From Antennarius striatus (lineage: Eukaryota > Chordata > Actinopteri > Lophiiformes > Antennariidae), in contig NC_090777.1 of assembly GCF_040054535.1 (NCBI RefSeq), positions 12,001,001 to 12,065,000 on the forward strand: a stretch of DNA of 64,000 nt, in the 5' to 3' direction. This document shows positions 52,999 through 64,000 of the stretch, piece after piece. Below the pieces are notes generated by a model, which did no database searches, was not told the origin of the DNA, and saw only the letters and a list, made by a program, of their open reading frames with translations. The translations under genes and the position numbers were made by a program. Within the stretch, counting starts at the first letter, position 1, and each line of letters starts with the position of its first letter.

Positions 52999-55900
52999 CT
53001 TTGCACACACAACAAACAAACAGTTTAGAAAACGTGGTGAGGCACAGGGAAGAAGTTTGTTTTAGTTGCAGTCTTCTGGAACAACCTGACCATGGAGACA
53101 TGTGTCAAACAAATCTTTTTACTTTTAACATTTTTTTGAGGAAATTGCACAAGCATTTTTTATGTGCATTTAAATGAATTCCCACTTGACAGGAGGTTGT
53201 GTGCTCATATTTTAAATAGTTGCAAGGTCAATGAATTTATGTATGTTTTACACTTTGTCTGCTTGTCAGTACTGTCCATGAAGATAATTATATAGCCATT
53301 TCCCAAACCACCACTGATGACATGTACAGTATGTGACCAGTGAACAAATGTGCCGTATGACCAGAACCCAGGACTCACTTTCCCGTCTGCCTGCTGAGTG
53401 ACTCACTCAGCTTCTGGATCTCCCTCTCAGTCTGGGACACCCTCTGCGTAGCCTGGAACAGCTTCACATTCAGACTCCTCTTGGTGCCTTTCCCTCCCTT
53501 GTAAGCCTCCAAGCCAGTCACAGCTGGCGGCTCAGCAGCGCCCCCCTCAGGTGGATTGGCGCTCTTGCCTCCGAGTTTGTGGTTGAGAAAGTCGAAGACA
53601 GTGTGTCTCCCTCCAGTGGCGACCCGGCGCTTCCTGCGTCTCTTTGGGCAGCCTGTCTCGGTGCCATCTTTGGCGACCTTCCTTTGGGAGTGTTTCTGGA
53701 TGAGTTCAGCACACTGATCCAAAGACTTGGCTTTAGGAAGGACCACGGCCATGACAGGCTCCACTCTGCCCTCCTGCATCTTTCCTAAGCCTGAAAAAAC
53801 AGAAATCACTGAGTAAGGATGAAAATAAACCTCACATTGCTATCGATTGTTTATACTGGGGGAGTGGGGTAAATAACTAAGTATTTTTAAAAAATCTTAA
53901 ATAAAAATCTGAATAACAAGCATAATTCGGATACGTCCTTCTTTTATTCTTTCATTCTGCAGTGATAAGGTTGCTGTCGGGCAATCTGGGTTCAAAACTA
54001 CTGGAAAAACCCACGTTGCACATTTTGCTGTGATTAATCAACGATGTTTTCAGCAAGACCTTGACTTTAATGCCCTTGCTGTGTTTGGTGTGAATGTGGT
54101 TTGAAATAGTTTTCAAAGGACCAATAAGCAAGGATTCAGTTTAGTTCAATGGGTGTAGATGATATAATGACATAGGATGATATGCAGCACCATGAGATTA
54201 TGAAAAGAAACAGCTCAAAAACAACCTTCCATGATTTAAACATACTGTATGCTTTAAAGGTACCACTAGACTATCAACACTGGACAACACTGCTCTGGTG
54301 TCTTGCAGTCACCTTTTTAACATCAATTATAATTTTATCTCTTGCGATCTATTGAAATTTTAGCATCACCCATTTGAACTCTATTTGTATATCAACTCTT
54401 ATTTTAACTTAAAAGTGGTCAATGCTCTGCACTTACCTTTCCCGTATTCATAACCCATTTTCAGCATGAGTTTAGAGCCGATGCCTCTGGTGTGTACCTC
54501 CCAGCCACCAAAATCAATATTTACTGTTACAGTGGATTCTACACCAGAGTCCATAACTGTTGGAAGGCAGGTGAAAAGTCATTTCAGAAAAGATATAAAA
54601 GCAAGCAATATTGAAAAAAAAAAAAAATTCTGTTGGCCTGTATACTGGAATGTAATGATATGATATATGAGGCCATTAACTGAAGAAGTGTGCTTTGCCT
54701 CCATAGTTCTGTAAAAATACATCAAATCAAAGTCATCTTTTGTCTAGATTCAAAATATACTGGGCCAAATTTTGTTTGGCTGCATTTAAATCCAAACACA
54801 CCTTTGGCATACGCCAAATCCTCTCCATCTCCGGTGTCATCCGGGTCAGAGTCAGAGAGATGGTCCTCCTCTCTTAGAGGTGGGATAATGCAGTCGGCCT
54901 CAACCACAACATCCTTCAGCAGTAGAGAGTCAAACTTCACAGTATAGAAACCACTGTCGATTTCTGCAACAGGAGAAAACAATCAGCCTAACCTGAAGAC
55001 TTTCTCCTGTCACTGTTGTATTTGTTTATAAAGATTTTCACAAAATACATCTAAGACACATTTTGAAAAGGTGATACAGTTTAACCAAACTCATAATCAA
55101 GAAAATACCTTCGATTCTGGCAGAGTACCAGATGCCATCGTCGTGTCGGGCCAAACAAGACGAACCTACTTCAAGCTTACTGAGGTCACATTCAAGAAAC
55201 TCTCTGAGCTCTGACACAAACACCACTTCACCATGAGAAAACCTTAAGAAAAAAAAAATCCTGTGAAGTTTGTAATAAACAATGAACAGAATCAATCACT
55301 ATACAATAGATGTTTCTTTATTTCTAAAGAAAATGTGGGATGCTGCTTTTATAGAATACACAACACATTGTTATGAAAGAAGCAAGGACATTGAATATTA
55401 ATGAAAGAAAACTAAATCATATCTTTCTATCATAGCCTCTAGTTAGTTTATAATTCCAGCAGGAGGAAAGAAATCCATTTTCTTTTGCCTGGCATGTCTG
55501 TACTAATGCACTACGTTCAAAATAGTTAGTTTTACTTGATTCTGTATTTGTGCTCTGTGTATGTTATTCTTAACTTAATTTCCAATATTAGTTTGTGCTT
55601 CACTTTCCTCCTTATTTTAGCACAATTTTATTGATATTATCCCTGGTCTTGTTTTCTTCCTTGCTGTGTATTTTCTATTCCTGGTCTTATTTCCCAATAT
55701 CTAATCTAGGTTTTTGTTGTAAAGCATCTTCAGCTGAATTTACCTGCTATACAGATACATCTGTTGATTATTAGAAAATGTAACTAGGGTAATTGTCATA
55801 AATATAATTGAAACAGTGATGAGACACCAAAACTTGAACCTCCTGAATCTCCTCCTCCTCCTCAAGATTAGAAAGTCAGTACAGTAGATTGACAATGCAA

Positions 55901-56636
55901 TTTCTGAAGAAAATATATAAAGACAACACTTCAGAGCATTTGTTCTGTAGCAGTGGTATCATGTGGATAACGGGTGACTGAATCACAGCACAGCTAAAGA
56001 TAAAACAGCAATATTTTACCTGCAATTATCCTGGAAGCGACATTTGTCCTCGAGGTAGAATGGACAGGGCTTCATCGACTTATGGGTGGGGTAGATATAG
56101 AGCACTCTTACTCGTGCCTCTTCTCCATCTGGTGGCTCTGTGCCCACCAACATTGCATTATGATACTCCAGTGTTCCCCAAGATGTCCGGTAGGGTGCTC
56201 TTACTTTGGTGCCACTGAGCAACTCTTCTTCTTCTTCTTCTTCTTCTTCTTCTTCTTCTTCCTCCTCCTCCTCACTTCCTTCTTCCTCCCTGACCCTCTC
56301 TTTTAAATCAGAACTATTACCTGAAGTTTCCCCGAGTTCAGAGTAAAAAGCAGCACATTCAGTGTCCAAAGTGTTTTTTGCACTGTTTGTTTCAGCTGCT
56401 GCCCCTGGGCTGTTTGGCTGTGCTCCATTACTGTCCTCCAGGCTCGCAAGAAGATGACTCTTTCTTACAGACACCAGACTGGCCTCTGTTAGCTCTATCA
56501 GTTGACAAAGATCCGCTTTCAGCATGAGCAAGTCTGACTGTTGGGAAGGGTCCGGGTCTGCTGACAAGGCTGTCTCCACCTGCTGAAGCTGAGCACCATA
56601 GGTAGAGATGGCTGCCACAAGGGTTTCTTCATCCAT
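52860..56636 (-). CDS. zgpat: Zinc finger CCCH-type with G-patch domain protein
   Basis: Six coding exons on the - strand join in frame: 56636-56020, 55242-55109, 54963-54802, 54556-54437, 53790-53379 and 52998-52860 (527 aa, TGA; the human protein is about 530). Residues 1-60 are helical and acidic, and 17 consecutive Glu follow at 122-138. A CCCH finger uses C191, C199, C205 and H209 (C-x7-C-x5-C-x3-H). A Tudor-like segment follows (CLARHDDGIWYSARIEG, about 235-251). The G-patch starts about 328 (RGIGSKLMLKMGYEYGKGLG). A basic segment (KRRRKRRV) and a C-terminal coiled coil complete it. The family is nuclear: ZGPAT represses transcription through NuRD recruitment and its G-patch engages the helicase DHX15. 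The start at 56636 is the first ATG after a probable 5' UTR acceptor at 56686. Confidence 0.95.
53379..53790 (-). CDS. zgpat: zgpat coding exon 5
   Basis: G-patch second half, basic KRRRKRRV segment, HTVFDFLNHKLG, and the start of the coiled coil (VSQTEREIQKLSESLSRQTG). Donor gtgagt. Confidence 0.95.
54437..54556 (-). CDS. zgpat: zgpat coding exon 4 (G-patch, first half)
   Basis: Encodes MDSGVESTVTVNIDFGGWEV and RGIGSKLMLKMGYEYGK. Donor gtaagt. The next exon continues GLGKMQEGRVEPV. Confidence 0.94.
54802..54963 (-). CDS. zgpat: zgpat coding exon 3
   Basis: Encodes EIDSGFYTVKFDSLLL, an acidic stretch SDSDPDDTGDGED and LAYAK. Acceptor tcctgttgcag, donor gtgtgt. Confidence 0.94.
55109..55242 (-). 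CDS. zgpat: zgpat coding exon 2
   Basis: Completes the finger (FSHGEV) and encodes VFVSELREFLECDLSKLEVG and the Tudor-like CLARHDDGIWYSARIE. Donor gtattt. Confidence 0.94.
56020..56636 (-). CDS. zgpat: zgpat coding exon 1
   Basis: Encodes residues 1-205 and two bases of R206, so the intron splits the CCCH finger after its third Cys. Donor gtaaaa. A probable 5' UTR part extends to an acceptor at 56686. Confidence 0.95.
56223..56273 (-). repeat. GAA/GAG microsatellite coding poly-Glu in zgpat
   Basis: Seventeen consecutive Glu codons (E122-E138), twelve of them a pure GAA run, so likely length-polymorphic. Confidence 0.97.
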
Positions 56637-56859
56637 ACTGACACTTTTCAGGGATCAAGGCACGACTGGACAACACCAAGACCAACCTGAGAAACAAGAA
56701 GATTCAAAGTGAATGAACAGATGAGCGGGTTGGTGGACTGACTGATCAACCCCATCATGTACACCAGCATGCACACGTTTGTCCTTTCACTTTATGGTTT
56801 TATGCCATATTTATATATATTATATATTTGCCTTTTCTTGTACCTATGTTGTTTTTTCA

Positions 56860-56962
56860 TACGTGCTCCTTGCACCCGAGTTTTTGCACGAGAGTTGTCA
56901 GTAAAAAAATCGTTCTTCACTTGTTGATGAAGTCATTAAAGACATTCTATTCTGTTCTATTC
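56860..56962 (+). mobile_element. Retroposon 3' tail in the zgpat 5' intron
   Basis: A TTGCACGAGAGTTGTCAGTAAAAAA block and GTCATTAAAGACATTCTATTCTGTTCTATTC form a LINE-like 3' end with a degenerating pentanucleotide (ATTCT) tail. Confidence 0.4.
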
Positions 56963-57281
56963 ATATTTTAACAGCCATTAATTTAAAGCAGAGTCAGTAA
57001 TACTAAATAATGTCTATTTTGAACCATTCCCAAAGTTCTGCATTGGAAATACCTAATCTTAACAGAGACAAAGGATTTAACATTTTCATAACAAATTCAA
57101 TATCACTGAGCTAGTTTATGCTAAATGTTGACTGTTTAACAATTACGTTTCAAAACACATTGTCACATCGGTGGCATTACCTCTGTCATTAGCTTAAGTA
57201 ATCCACTGTGGTGAAGGAAACTTGGCAGCCATGAACAGAAATATTATGTTTGCAATATAAAACTGGCTAAATCCACATACC

Positions 57282-57759
57282 GGCATAGCACAATCACGTC
57301 AGATTCAAAATCAAGCTAGCTGAAGTGAATCCTGGCGGAAGTTACAATGTCTTTTGTATTTTCTTTCACAATAAAAGAATGTGGCTTGACATGTACACGA
57401 GTATTGACTTGAATTTTACATTTAGTATGACCAAATTTACTAGTAAAGATACACCACATGTGTCTCTGCCATTAATTCTTTGTCTTCTGTGGGTTTTACG
57501 GCATTTTGGTTTTTAAAGTAGAACTTCTTGTCCTTTAATTTCTATGACAGCTCCTCATTACGGAAGTCATCATCCTCTGCGTCAATCACGTGCGTCGTCG
57601 ACGTTGTGGTCGCAAATTTATGACGTTTGTCAGCCAGTACTGTATTTCGGATCCACAACATAGCGTGATAAAATGTGCGGTAGTTCATGTTTTCTGTGTA
57701 CAATAAAGCATCGTCTGTTATAGAGAGGAACGTGTTTACTGAACTCAGAGGACGTAGAG
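57282..57759. promoter_or_regulatory. Probable bidirectional zgpat/tti1 promoter and first exons
   Basis: A donor for a - strand leader exon (GCCG/gtatgt, exon edge 57281) and a donor for a + strand leader exon (GAG/gtacgt, exon edge 57759) face away from each other 480 bp apart. Between them lie ETS-type CGGAAGT motifs at 57336-57342 and 57561-57567, a palindromic E-box CACGTG at 57587-57592 and a cluster of CpGs at 57580-57625. There is no TATA box. Both genes are housekeeping types, for which shared CpG promoters are common. Confidence 0.55.
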
Positions 57760-58166
57760 GTACGTGAACCGTAGCGGTCTGTTATGTACCGGGTTGAGTT
57801 CCAATAAGATATTGTTATGACACCGCTGCTTGAGTACTTGATAGTAGATGGAAAACACTGTTATCTATTTAATTTACCCAACAAAAAAAGTTACATCTAT
57901 GGTCAAAAACATTTTAATTGCGAAAAAAAGTCATTGATTAAGTGCATATAGATGTCAGGTAGAGGTTTTAAACATCTTATAAATTGCTCTGTTATATTAG
58001 AGAATCACAAAGACAAAATAAGAATTATTTGGTGTTCTACTAATAATTTCCGTTACACCCTACGGGACTTCAAAACTAATGTATTTTCTTTGTCTTGTGC
58101 AGCATCTCTCCCTTTTCCTTCCCCGAACCAATAATCAAAGTGGCCATTGCTGCCATGCCTCCAACC

Positions 58167-58880
58167 ATGGCTCAGATCGATAATCCAAAGATTGCCTTTG
58201 CGTACTTACGCCCAGCCTGCGTCCTGCTCACCCAGAAGCCCACTGTGACCAACGTGGAGACATTGAGTGCCCAGTTGATCGATGTGAACGATGCAACATT
58301 GCAGCAGCTCCAAGAGTATGTCCTCTTCCCTCTTCGATTCGTCCTCAAAGTGCCCGGGCCCAAGAAGGAAAAGCTGGTGCTGGTTGTGGCTGAAGCCATG
58401 AATCACATCTTAGAAAACACTTGTGTCCACAGCTGGGACACCCTCTATGGCCTCTTCTCAGAGCTTTGCCTCTGCTTGTGTTCTCCAACCGATCCTGGGA
58501 AACCTGCAGATACTTCAGAGGAGTTGAAATTGTCTGTGCTGAGGTGCCTGAATTCACTGCTTCATTCTGCCTTTGGTGATATAGTCTTTAAATTCTTTGA
58601 ACCCAGTATGCTTCCTGGACTGGGAGCAGCCATATCACTACTGCTGGCTTTAGGAGAGAAGGAGAAATCACGAGATATACAGACTGCATCATTGAAGTGC
58701 CTGTTGGCTTTGACTATGCAGTGTGACTGCTCTCAGGATCATGTAGTCCCTTCCACAGAGGAACAATGCAATATAGGAAGCACCATGGCCTCATTCTTAC
58801 CTGGGATCACCACAGCCATCACCAGGGTCATTACAGGAGATGTGAGGCAAGGCTATGCAGTCACAGTCAGGGCTATCAAG
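58167..58880 (+). CDS. tti1: tti1 coding exon 1
   Basis: Acceptor tgtcttgtgcag places the exon edge at 58103; 64 bases of leader precede the ATG. Encodes residues 1-238 ending TVRAIK; donor gtacca. Confidence 0.94.
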
Positions 58881-61800
58881 GTACCATATTTCTGTGTTGT
58901 AACTTTTACTTCCATAAATGGTACATGTCTTTAAGCTCTTAATCTTCATCAGTCCTTTGTTTCTATTTTGTAGATCTGTTACTGCAAAAGAAGGACGTTG
59001 TGGTTGCGAATAGCTCAAGATTATATAGCACAAAAACTATGGAATTTACAATGATAATTACAAACAAATCTAAAGAACAAATCTAAATCTTTAAATGTCT
59101 AAGTCAAGAGCTTGACCAACTTGAGGAAGTGAACACTCTGATTTTTAGTGTCATAGATGCTTTGAATAATTACTGTATTACCTTTTAGTCTTCCAGATTC
59201 AAAATTTTATTTGGGATTATACAGTGAATATTGAACAAACCAATTCTAGGTGTAGATGTAAATTGCTTCAATATAATAATCTGAAAAAATAAATGTGCAA
59301 TCTCTAGTGAAGAGTTCTCACAGACTAAGTAGCAGAAGGGGATGCTTCTGTGTCTTTTGATAGATGGGAGGATAAAATGACAGTGACAGGGCGAGGAAGA
59401 CTTTATTATTGATTATGCTCTGCACAGACATGTCATCGATATCACAGTTGCACAGATGGTATCTGGGTGTTTTAATCACTCTCTGCAGAGCTAAACTGTC
59501 CTGAGCTTTTTGGGAAGCATACAGATTTCTAATACTTCCAGTCAGAATGCATTTTGTTTCTCAACTCCTAAAAGTAACAACTACACCTTTGCTTTTTGAA
59601 AAACACATTTATTCTGTACATCAGCATTTGTCTCTGCAGTGTCCTCATTTCACTGGGCATTTGTTCTCTAAACATTTAAAGAGACAAATATAACAAATAA
59701 AAGCAAATCTCAGTCATCCAAGTTCATTTAGTGCATTCATTATTATACCTATCATGGTTTAAAATGTTTTCTGAAGGGCAGAGACATGCACTAGGCCGAT
59801 GTTTGCTCGAAGGACAGTTTGTCATATCTATGCACAAATGTAATGCAATGATTTATTTTATGCCACACAGTTATCTACTTTCCTCCTTACTGTCATTCAG
59901 GTTTGGTCCAGGTCTGTGGGGCTTGTCATGGAGGATGCTCAGCTGCAGGCCAGTGAGCCCAAAAAAAACTCTTCTTTAGAGCTGGGGAGAATTGGGGAGC
60001 TGATGGTCCTACGGACACAGGACTGGGTGAAGAGTACAGTAGTGAGACTATCTGCATTCCTGAAGAAGATTATCTCTTGCACCTCGGCTCATCAGCATTG
60101 GAGAGTTAGACTGGAAATGTTGGAACTAGCTGACCACCTGCTGGCCAAGTGCAGCCATACACTGGGAGAGTGTGTGGGACAGCTGCTGGAGGCAGTGGTG
60201 GGGGCAGTTAATGATGAGGAAGACACAGTCAGAAAGAGGTTTGATGTGTTTGACCTTTTCTGGAGGTAAAAGCTGATAATTTGGTCCAATTTTAAAAAAA
60301 GCTTTTCTCCTGTGCAGGTGTGAGACTGTCCTCAGGGAGCTGTCACAGAGGAATCAGAACTGTAGCAGCAGCAGTACTCAGACCTTTACAGACGTGCTTT
60401 CAGAGAATCTCCACTCTTTGGCCACCTCCCTCCCCAGACTGATGAGGACCTCTGATGACCAGAAGAAACTGTTTGTCCTCAACGTGTTTCTGGGTTATTT
60501 AAAGCTACTGGGTCCGCTGGTGTCTGCGGTGCTAAGCTCAGCTGCACACCTTGAAAGGATTTCTAAAGCCCTGATGCAGGTACTTCTCACCTCCACTTTG
60601 TCAGATTACACAAGTTATGGGGTTAAAAAATGGATTCTGTGATTACTTTAAATTGAATAAAATTAGCTTTATCCCTGGTATATAATTGCGTGGGTGTGCA
60701 TGTGTGTGTGTGTGTGTCGGGGGGGTCAATCTCTGTAAAAACGTTTTGACAAAAGCCATAACTCAGAATCAGTTCAGTTTTTTTATGATATTGGCTAATA
60801 CATCCACTGTATGCTGACGTGGTGCCTTCCTGTATTTTAAAGATTTCTGTTTTTCTCGTTATGAGGAAAAATATTTAACCTGAAGGTGTGACAGTATTGT
60901 TAATAAAGTGCAGCAAAGTAAATAACAGTTAATAACAAATCTGGACATTAAATCATCAGGGCTATCTATCTATTTTCAGGAATGTCCATAAATCGGTTAA
61001 TGAAGCAGTGTTAACTACTTAACATTGAGCTAACCCTGCAGTATTAAATGACTTATATTGTAAATGTCTGACAGAATTCTAACACTGAAAAATGTAGACA
61101 TTAAATTATACTTTTATCCTGTGATGGGACCATCTCCTCTCGCCTCACACAATTGTAATTTGCACATTATGTTAATAATTTTGTAATAGAATTATCATGG
61201 ATTACACTGTACATAAAGTACTTTAACTACATTCAGTATTTAGGACTGCGTATGGAGCCTCACTTTGTCTGTTCCCTGGTTTATTTGCAAATTAAAATCA
61301 CAGCCTAGAGAGTTGACAGTCTTAAATGGCAAACAAACACCTCTGCATTCCTTCACAGGTGCTGGAATTGAATGTGATGGATGTCCGCATTGTAGAGGAA
61401 AGAAATTACGTTACAACATTGGAGACGAGTTCAGGCTGCTACTCCTGCAGTGCTCACACACAGAGAAAACGTTTCTTGTACTTCACAGATGAAAGGATCT
61501 TCTCCGTGCTCAAAGAGATCTGTCAGACTCTAGGTATTCTTGCTGACTGATGTGAACTTAATGAATGTGCTGCACATTTCTTATCCTGCATGCGAAGCAG
61601 CGCTTCATTTATTTATTTATTTAAAAGGATTTTAAAAAATAACTTAATGACGGACTAATGTCAGTTTTGAATGATGGTACTGATACATCCAGAACAAAAT
61701 TCTATTTTACATTTTACTTTGTTTAACAGCAGTCCTTCCAAAAACAAACATTAACCGTCCTTCCTCCTATCTTTAGGTTACTATGGCAACATTTACCTGC

Positions 61801-62069
61801 TCACGGATCACTTTTTGGATCTGTATCAGCAGTCGTCAGCATACAGAAAGCAGGCTGCCATGGTGCTTAATGAGATTGTGAGGGGCGCTGCAGGTACAGC
61901 CGCTGTAAATGAGCGTCAAAGTTTTGAGGGTCAAGATCCGAAACACACTGCTGCCCGGGAAGACCTTAAAGCGGCGGTGGTGTCCGTCATTGAGGAATAC
62001 ATCAGTCTGAAGAACTGGCACCTGATGACTGTCGGTGAGGAGACGGACAGGGACCGACAGGACCAGCAG
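58167..62069 (+). CDS. tti1: TELO2-interacting protein 1 (partial, 5' 594 codons)
   Basis: Five coding exons, 58167-58880, 59901-60238, 60318-60579, 61359-61533 and 61777-62069, join in frame; the C-terminal part lies beyond the window (human TTI1 is about 1090 aa). Start chosen at 58167 (ACCATGG context) because MAQIDNPKIAFAYLRPAC aligns residue for residue with the vertebrate N-terminus; an in-frame ATG lies four codons upstream (58155). Diagnostic stretches are LHSLATSLPRLM, GYLKLLGP, FFTDERIF-like YFTDERIF, and GYYGNLYLLTDHF. The protein is an alpha-solenoid of HEAT-like repeats. With TELO2 and TTI2 it forms the TTT complex, which works with HSP90/R2TP to mature PIKK kinases (mTOR, ATM, ATR, DNA-PKcs, SMG1, TRRAP). 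Confidence 0.95.
58881..59900 (+). other. tti1 intron 1 (between coding exons 1 and 2)
   Basis: AT-rich. No repeat or additional exon recognised. Confidence 0.6.
59901..60238 (+). CDS. tti1: tti1 coding exon 2
   Basis: Begins VWSRSVGLVMEDAQ. Includes ELMVLRTQDWVK and HQHWRVRLEMLELADHLLAK. Ends two bases into R351, donor gtttga (weak). Confidence 0.92.
60318..60579 (+). CDS. tti1: tti1 coding exon 3
   Basis: Begins CETVLRELSQRN. Includes LSENLHSLATSLPRLM and LGYLKLLGP. Ends SKALMQ, donor gtactt. Confidence 0.95.
60580..61358 (+). other. tti1 intron between coding exons 3 and 4
   Basis: A short GT run lies near 60700-60718 followed by GGGGGG. Otherwise nothing recognised. Confidence 0.6.
61359..61533 (+). 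CDS. tti1: tti1 coding exon 4
   Basis: Encodes VLELNVMDVRIVEER, a variable segment, and FLYFTDERIFSVLKEICQTL. Donor gtattc. Confidence 0.94.
61777..62069 (+). CDS. tti1: tti1 coding exon 5 (last in window)
   Basis: Encodes YYGNLYLLTDHFLDLYQQSS and YRKQAAMVLNEIVRGAAG to DRDRQDQQ. Donor gtaagg at 62070. The next exon is outside the window. Confidence 0.94.
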
Positions 62070-62259
62070 GTAAGGATGGTTTCATCACCTACAGCTTTGA
62101 TATTTTGTCCTAAAAATTTTTTATATTTGTTCAAGAATTTCCTAATGAATCTCAGTCACTCGCTTTAGCACGTCACAGGAATCTATTTTTGTATTCAGTT
62201 TTTTTTCTTCCCAGACATGTTATTACAGCAGACTTCACCTTCATCACTTTTACAACAAC

Positions 62260-64000
62260 AACAACATTCGAAAAAGAAAAAAAAGGGTTGACGGGTGGAA
62301 GCCATTTGGCTTGTAAGATTCCCATCCCCAGAATCAACAACATCTCTCTCATTACAACACCTTATCAACCAAATTCATACATTAAATGTCACATTTCACC
62401 GTGATTTTTCCACAGGCATAGCACATGTAGTTTAATAAGCCATAACAATCTGAAATATGAACTATCATTTAAGTCAGAAATACAACCTTGCAAAATCAAG
62501 TTTTTAAAAGTTTTTTAAAGGCAGATAAAGTTCCTAGACTCCTAGCTTCGTTGTCCAGTCAGTTCCAAAGTTTGACACCAGTAAAAGATAATGAAAATGT
62601 TTTTAATGTAGTTCTTGCTTTCTTCTGTAAAAATGCTGTGTTTCCTCTCAGTTGGTAGCTGGAGTCATTATTCTGAATTTGTGCTAATATATTTTGTGGT
62701 AAACAATTATTGGCTGCTTTATACATGAGTTTAGCAGTTCTATAGCTTATGATGTCATGTATTATCAGTAGTTTAGATTGAATGAATAATTGATTTGTGT
62801 GAGCTCTATGAGAATTGTGGATAATTATTGTGGGTCTTCTGTGGGTCAAAAATAGAGGGTGTCAACTACTTTTATATGTGTTTCCCCACACCTCAGCACA
62901 GTAGTTCAGATAGAGCAGAACTAGTGCACAATAAATTATATAAAGCACCTTCTGATTTAATAGTTTTTTTTAAAGAGTTTTCCACAGTATGGACCCATTT
63001 CTGGCTAGTTTCATTTGCAATTGTCTTACATGAGGTTTCCAGTTTAACATCTCATCTATGATCACCCCGAGCATTTTGTATTCAGCAACCAGCTCAATAT
63101 TAACCTAATTCACTGTGATGTTAATATTGTGTTTGCAGCTTTTTTCCCCCAAATAACATATATTTAGTTTTTGTTAGATTCGAAGATAATTTGTTTATAT
63201 CAACCCATAATTGCAGATTGGCCAGTTCCTCATTTATTGTCTGGGTTAATTTATATTTATCATCTCCTTTGAATTGGATAGTTGTGTCATCAAAAGTATC
63301 ATTTTTAAGGACATTTGAAACCTTACATAAATCATTTATGTAAAGTATAAACAATTTTGGACCCAACACTGACCCCTGTGGTACCCCACACACAATGTGT
63401 AATGTTTTTGATGTCCTCCCTCCCCATGTGACATATTGTGATATCTTTTATACAGTGAATAGCTCTTTATCCAATCTAGTACTGTACCCCTAAATCCAAA
63501 TCGTTCCAGTTTCTCAATTAGAATTTCATGGTCAGTTTTTTTTTTTTTAGGTCAATTAAGATTCCTACGGATTGCAACTTTTGATCCATGGCTACAGTCA
63601 AGGAGATTATGCTTTGTTATTAATTCAGCTGTTATTGAACAGCTTCTCTGGAAATTTTGATAACTGTGGTAGAATTGAAACAGGTCTATAATTTGTAAAT
63701 TCACATGTAGTCAGAACCACGTTAGCAATTTTCATTCTGTTAGGAAACACCCCAGTTTGAAATGACAGATTACATTTGTGTGTCAGAGGTAACAGAATTC
63801 CATCCAGTACGTCCTTGATTAGTTTCATATCAAATCCATTCATATCAGTAGAAGTTTTTGCTATGGATTAGTTGACCAGGTGTCTAATCTCTGTCCTTCA
63901 CTGGCGCCAGAAACATTGAGTTAAGGTTTCTTCCTCCGTTGTTATCAAAATAATCACAGTGCAAGCGTGAGACAGGAATATTTTTTGTCAAGTCAGGCCC
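62260..64000 (-). pseudogene. Degenerate Jockey/CR1/L2-type LINE in a tti1 intron
   Basis: Antisense to tti1 and running off the window edge. - strand frames read, 5' to 3': NLSFQTGVFPNRMKIANVV, NYRPVSILPQLSKFPEKLF; GVPQGSVLGPKLFILYINDL and NLTKTKYMLFGGKK; then HNSHRAHTNQLFIQSKLLII and YRTAKLMYKAANNCLPQNI. The catalytic FADDT box is damaged (reads TFDDTTIQF after a short deletion) and several frameshifts break the ORF. The 3' part (about 62270-62310) has an A-rich run and a GGTGGAAGCCATTTGGCTTG phrase. Confidence 0.85.

Overview
The window is vertebrate nuclear DNA, almost certainly from a teleost fish. It is AT-rich, its genes are split by GT-AG introns, and it carries long GT, GA and AAT microsatellites and many degenerate teleost-style repeats (tRNA-headed SINE-like elements, non-LTR retrotransposons, palindromic MITEs). 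No bacterial, viral or organellar gene organisation is present.

Three protein-coding genes can be reconstructed exon by exon. (1) chrna4, the neuronal nicotinic acetylcholine receptor alpha-4 subunit, is on the + strand with six coding exons from 30433 to 41782 (640 aa). (2) zgpat, a CCCH zinc-finger and G-patch protein, is on the - strand with six coding exons from 56636 down to 52860 (527 aa) and a probable non-coding first exon near 57281. (3) tti1, a TTT-complex scaffold, is on the + strand from 58167; its first five coding exons (594 codons) end at 62069 and the rest lies beyond the window. chrna4 and zgpat converge across about 11 kb. zgpat and tti1 are head to head and probably share a CpG- and ETS-motif-containing promoter at 57282-57759. 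From memory, CHRNA4, ZGPAT and TTI1 all lie on human chromosome 20q, so the grouping looks like an old, locally rearranged synteny block.

Layout: 1-30 kb is gene-poor and repeat-rich. It holds a TATA-box/first-exon-like segment at 3.6 kb, SINEs, a Tc1 transposase fossil, three MITEs with identifiable target-site duplications (10.2, 13.1 and 28.3 kb; the 13.1 kb one sits inside an older LINE tail), and long microsatellites. 30.2-42.7 kb is chrna4 with its leader (two overlapping uORFs), a dead RTE-like retroelement in intron 4, and SINEs in introns 4 and 5 and downstream. 42.7-52.8 kb is intergenic with one dead non-LTR element at 47.1-48.8 kb. 52.8-64 kb is the zgpat/tti1 pair, ending in an intron of tti1 that contains a degenerate antisense non-LTR element.

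The genes belong to unrelated pathways: synaptic ligand-gated ion channel, nuclear transcription/splicing regulator, and PIKK-kinase maturation. I found no convincing new multi-gene system. The observations most worth following are the promoter-plus-donor segment at 3.6 kb, the chrna4 uORFs, the inverted nuclear-receptor-type sites in chrna4 intron 4, and the compact zgpat/tti1 promoter.
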